From Cyclobacteriaceae bacterium (GTDB taxonomy: Bacteria; Bacteroidota; Bacteroidia; Cytophagales; Cyclobacteriaceae): 64,000 nucleotides of DNA. The stretch spans positions 248,001 to 312,000 of the forward strand of contig JAEUUI010000007.1 of NCBI GenBank assembly GCA_016786585.1. Reading direction: 5' to 3'. Each line of letters begins with the position of its first letter. Position 1 is the first letter of the stretch. Below, piece after piece: positions 61,501 through 64,000 of this stretch. The notes under the pieces were generated by a model. It searched no databases and was not told the DNA's origin. It saw only the letters and a list, made by a program, of their open reading frames with translations. Both the position numbers and the translations under genes were made by a program.

Positions 61501-64000
61501 TTAATGCCGACAAGCCATCCTACAACATTGGTGAGAAAATTAACCTGACGATCCCGGGAACGGGTCAGGGACGCGCGCTGGTCAGCATTGAAAGCGGAAG
61601 TAAAGTCTTAAAAACGTATTGGGTTGAAACACACCAGGGCGAAAACAAATTCAGCTTTGAAGCTACGTCTGACATGGCTCCCAATGTGTATGCCCATGTT
61701 TCGCTGTTGCAACCTCATGCACAAACCGAAAATGACCGGCCAATCCGGTTGTATGGTGTAACGGCTATCGGGGTTGAAGATCCTGCTACGCACCTGCAAC
61801 CCGAAATTAAAATGCCGGACGTGCTGGAACCTGGTGAAAAAGTAACAATCAAAATTTCGGAGAAAGAAGGTCGCAAGATGACGTACACCGTAGCGATGGT
61901 GGATGAAGGTCTGCTCGACATTACGCGTTTTAAAACTCCGGATGCATGGAGCAGGTTCTATGCCCGCGAGGCGTTGGGTGTGCGCACATGGGATTTATAC
62001 GATGAAGTAATGGGCGCGTTTGGTTCACGCATCGAACGCCTGCTGGCGATCGGTGGTGATGCTGACCTCGCTGCCAAGGAAGATGATCCGCGTGCAAACC
62101 GCTTTAAACCGGTGGTTAAATTCTTCGGCCCGTACACGCTCGACAAAGGCGATACAAAATCGATCACGTTTACGATGCCGCAATACATCGGTTCGGTGAA
62201 AACAATGGTTGTTGCCGGATATGAAGGTGCATATGGTAAAACAGAAAAAGCTACACCAGTACGCAAGCCATTAATGGTGCTGGCAACCTTGCCGCGTGTG
62301 CTTGGCCCGGAAGAGACGTTGAAACTTCCGGTGACGCTGTTCACGCAGGAGAAGGGAATTAAGAATGTGAAAGTTGATGTCAAAATAACAGGGCCTGTTT
62401 CGGTAACCGGGTCTTCGAGTCAGACGGTGGCCATGAGCCCTGCGGGAGATATGACGGTCGACTTTGATTTGGCAGTGAAGAGCGCGATCGGAATTGCAAA
62501 AGTTGAGGTAACGGCTTCTTCCGGAAACTTTAAATCCTCCGATGTAATCGAAATTGAAGTTCGCAATCCTAATACTCCTGTAACAAAAATTACCGAGGCT
62601 GTTGTGGATGCAGGTAAAACCTGGAATTCGCCGGTCGCTCTGTTTGGAATCACCGGTACAAACAGCGCCATCCTGGAAGTGTCGAGCATGCCTCCGATCA
62701 ACCTTGGTTCACGGCTCGATTACCTCATTCATTATCCATACGGATGTATTGAGCAGACAACTTCTTCCGTGTTCCCGCAACTATATCTTGAACGCGTAAA
62801 AGAACTGAGCGAAACCGAGAAAGCAAAAATTCAAATCAACGTGACCGCAGGCATTGAACGGTTGAAGTCGTTCCTTACCCGCTCAGGCGGATTTGCATAC
62901 TGGCCTGGTCAACCCGATGCAGACGAATGGGGTTCATCTTATGCGGGTCATTTCCTGGTAGAAGCAGGAGATAAAGGCTATTTCGTTCCGGCTGATATTA
63001 TCAAACGCTGGAAAAAATATCAAAAAGATAAAGCACTGGAATGGCGCAGATCAGACGGTTACTATAACAACGACCTGATGCAGGCATACCGCTTGTACAC
63101 GCTTGCGCTTTCGGGTTCACCCGAATTGGGGGCGATGAATCGCCTCCGGGAAACAGCTGCTCTTTCAACCAGTGGTACCTGGTTGCTGGCCGCGGCGTAT
63201 GCCAAAGCAGGCCAGTCGGAAGCTGCCAAAAAACTGGTAGCAAATTTATCACCGGCTGTTAAACCATATCGCGAACTTAGCTATACATACGGATCGGATG
63301 TTCGCGACCGCGCGTTGATTCTTGAAACGTTAACGTTGCTGGGTGATCTTACCCGTGCGTTGCAGGTTTATAAGGAAGTTTCTTCTGCATTAAGTAATCC
63401 ATACAGTTGGATGAGTACGCAGGAAGTAGCGTACTGTCTGAAAGCTGTATCGGAATTTGCGGGAAGTGAAAAGAGCGAGCTTAAGTTTGAGTACAGTGTC
63501 AATGGTGGTAAAACGGTTTCTTTGACAAGTACGTTACCTGTCTCGCAGATTGCCGTACCGATTGACGGTGTGAATAAAGGAAGTGTTCAGATCAAGAGCG
63601 AAAGTAAAGGTGCGTTGTACACACGCCTGATCATGCAAGGAACTCCCGCACGCGGTAACGAAGAAGATGCTGAATCGAACCTGAGCGTAGGGATATACTA
63701 TACCGATGAAGACGGAAACGCGCTTGATCCTTCAAAACTTGAGCAGGGCACGGAGTTTATTGCGGTTGTAACCGTGAATCATCCGGGTGTACGCAACATG
63801 TATGAGAACCTTGCATTGTCGCAGGTGTTTCCATCAGGTTGGGAGATCAACAACCTTCGCCTGGATGGTGATGAGCAGACGCTTGCCAACAGCGGCTTTA
63901 CGTACCAGGATATCCGTGACGATCGTGTATATACGTTCTTTAATCTTGGGAAAGGAACTGCTAAAACATTCCGGGTAAGCTTAACGGCAACCTATGCGGG
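58521..64000 (+). CDS. Bacterial alpha-2-macroglobulin family protein (partial, runs off right edge)
   Basis: 1826 codons are visible from the ATG at 58521, without the C-terminus. Residues ~7-28 are a single hydrophobic membrane anchor (IAIGIAGLAVIVFGIYYVV), not a lipobox. MG-type beta-sandwich domains follow, with MG2 features such as KGFLYGERGVWRPGDTLHLSFIL. The thioester motif is YGCIEQTT, Cys1409 with Gln1412, so it is of the thioester-bearing class that traps proteases covalently. The TED helical region continues (PGQPDADEWGSSYAGHFLVEAG). An Asp/Glu/Tyr-rich insertion lies at about 457-510. The usual partner, penicillin-binding protein 1C, would lie beyond the edge if present. The protein is expected on the periplasmic side of the inner membrane. 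Confidence 0.93.
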   Translation, partial: MKNLPWKKIAIGIAGLAVIVFGIYYVVNNKNKPVANYINPAFGEYISSYTAGVIPSGSRLLIVLANNVADSAAIGQETSVNLFDFSPSIKGKAYWVDARTVEFRPEARLTSGQVYEATFNLAKLTTVPNELKEFKYSFQVIPQNFETSIDNIKPYVKTELKRQKVEGVLNTADFAENDVIEKMLEAKQDNSALKISWVHGTDGKQHNFVIEDVSRKDQASSVNLVVKGSPLGVNRDDAQDIEIPALGDFKIVNAKVVQNPTQYVILQFSDPLKEKQELNGLISIPEAANLDFDIHDNEIWVYPSVRLAGSKTVSVEAGVRNILDYKMNKRGTWEVMFEQLKPEVKIAGKGVILPSTNGLVLPFEAVNLRSVDVEIIKIFENNVLQFLQVNSLSGQQELRRVGKSILKKTIALDNSGVTDLGKWNRFTLDIAKLINSEPGAIYQVKFSFKKSYSTYFCDDSGTDDNLEEIEDDQEETYDDYSGYEGDYEYYEYDDYYYGEDYDWEQRDNPCNSSYYTSSRIVRRNILASDLGLLAKSGSDGSTLIFVTDLKTTDPLSGIQIEAYDYQQQVVGTATTDSDGKAEIKTKGKPYVLVAKNGAQRGYLTLNDGNSLSLSNFDVSGEYVQKGLKGFLYGERGVWRPGDTLHLSFILEDKAKTLPATHPVVFELQNPQGQIVNRIVRSTSENGFYDFTTSTKPDAPTGNWTARIKVGGTEFNQNIKIETVKPNRLKINLDFGTERLTSPNVTGTLDVKWLHGAPGRNLKAEFEVLLSKVPTTFAKYPDYDFEDPSRQFSSESVLVYEGSTDAEGHANVDANLELSSAAPGFLNAVFKGKVYEESGNFSIDRFVLPYSPYDAYVGIKTPKGEPYTGVLYSDTTHKVDIVTLDANGGPLSKKIDINIYKLNWRWWWDNSSDYIANYVESSYAQVIKTGTVTTSNGKGTWSFQIKTPEHGRYFIRACDQESGHCTGKIIYVDEPGWYSRMREDDNSGGATRLSFNADKPSYNIGEKINLTIPGTGQGRALVSIESGSKVLKTYWVETHQGENKFSFEATSDMAPNVYAHVSLLQPHAQTENDRPIRLYGVTAIGVEDPATHLQPEIKMPDVLEPGEKVTIKISEKEGRKMTYTVAMVDEGLLDITRFKTPDAWSRFYAREALGVRTWDLYDEVMGAFGSRIERLLAIGGDADLAAKEDDPRANRFKPVVKFFGPYTLDKGDTKSITFTMPQYIGSVKTMVVAGYEGAYGKTEKATPVRKPLMVLATLPRVLGPEETLKLPVTLFTQEKGIKNVKVDVKITGPVSVTGSSSQTVAMSPAGDMTVDFDLAVKSAIGIAKVEVTASSGNFKSSDVIEIEVRNPNTPVTKITEAVVDAGKTWNSPVALFGITGTNSAILEVSSMPPINLGSRLDYLIHYPYGCIEQTTSSVFPQLYLERVKELSETEKAKIQINVTAGIERLKSFLTRSGGFAYWPGQPDADEWGSSYAGHFLVEAGDKGYFVPADIIKRWKKYQKDKALEWRRSDGYYNNDLMQAYRLYTLALSGSPELGAMNRLRETAALSTSGTWLLAAAYAKAGQSEAAKKLVANLSPAVKPYRELSYTYGSDVRDRALILETLTLLGDLTRALQVYKEVSSALSNPYSWMSTQEVAYCLKAVSEFAGSEKSELKFEYSVNGGKTVSLTSTLPVSQIAVPIDGVNKGSVQIKSESKGALYTRLIMQGTPARGNEEDAESNLSVGIYYTDEDGNALDPSKLEQGTEFIAVVTVNHPGVRNMYENLALSQVFPSGWEINNLRLDGDEQTLANSGFTYQDIRDDRVYTFFNLGKGTAKTFRVSLTATYA

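Noticed and set aside
1-64000. tRNA, rRNA, CRISPR arrays, insertion sequences and prophage genes
   Set aside because: None seen on reading the intergenic gaps and coding set; the only tandem repeats are the protein-coding repeats of the giant gene and the short heptamers at 57136.

Overview
The window reads as chromosomal DNA of a Bacteroidota bacterium, most likely from the Cytophagia. The evidence is: two giant secreted proteins with type IX secretion (T9SS) C-terminal sorting domains; a TonB receptor with an N-terminal carboxypeptidase-regulatory-like domain; DUF4097, DUF2807 and DUF6515 proteins; starts without Shine-Dalgarno sequences; and several promoters with the Bacteroidota -7 box TAnnTTTG. 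I saw no rRNA, tRNA, CRISPR array, transposase or prophage gene. Both window edges cut genes.

Layout. 1-3.7 kb: the end-clipped start of a DUF6515 protein, then an ECF sigma factor, a membrane HEAT-repeat anti-sigma-like protein and two DUF4097 surface proteins, closed by a terminator. 3.8-10 kb: TonB receptor, FAD/NAD(P)-binding protein, DUF2490 protein, TSUP anion exporter and a SET-domain protein. 10-16.5 kb: a minus-strand run of NUDIX hydrolase, thioesterase, M24 peptidase, plsC, gatC and a large membrane-TPR protein. 16.5-18 kb: rnhB and an NRDE protein. 18-34.7 kb: two T9SS giants of 2936 and 2505 residues, the second built of ten internal repeats. 34.8-50.2 kb: housekeeping genes, including an alpha/beta hydrolase, ABC ATPase, cobalamin adenosyltransferase, ilvE, an rRNA methyltransferase, prfB with its programmed frameshift, two MFS transporters, OsmC, YigZ, a persulfide-dioxygenase-like protein with rhodanese domains, and an L,D-transpeptidase. 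50.2-54.4 kb: a minus-strand phenylalanine/tyrosine operon. 54.5-64 kb: a lipoprotein, gcvT, comB, a MazG-like protein, a VanX-like dipeptidase, dtd and a right-clipped alpha-2-macroglobulin.

The most striking signal is in front of the aromatic operon (pheA, aminotransferase, tyrA, DAHP synthase-chorismate mutase). A 28-residue leader peptide carries nine consecutive aromatic residues (FFYFWYFYF). It is followed by three mutually exclusive RNA pairings that end in a perfect 9-bp terminator whose U-tract touches the pheA start codon. This is a complete ribosome-mediated attenuator that appears to sense Phe/Tyr(/Trp) charging, and it is the best candidate here for an undescribed regulatory element.

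Other points worth following are the 4 x 251 plus 6 x 165-185 residue repeat architecture of the 2505-residue giant, an Asp/Glu/Tyr-rich Cys-flanked insertion in the alpha-2-macroglobulin, and the compact TonB receptor-flavoprotein-DUF2490-TSUP cluster.
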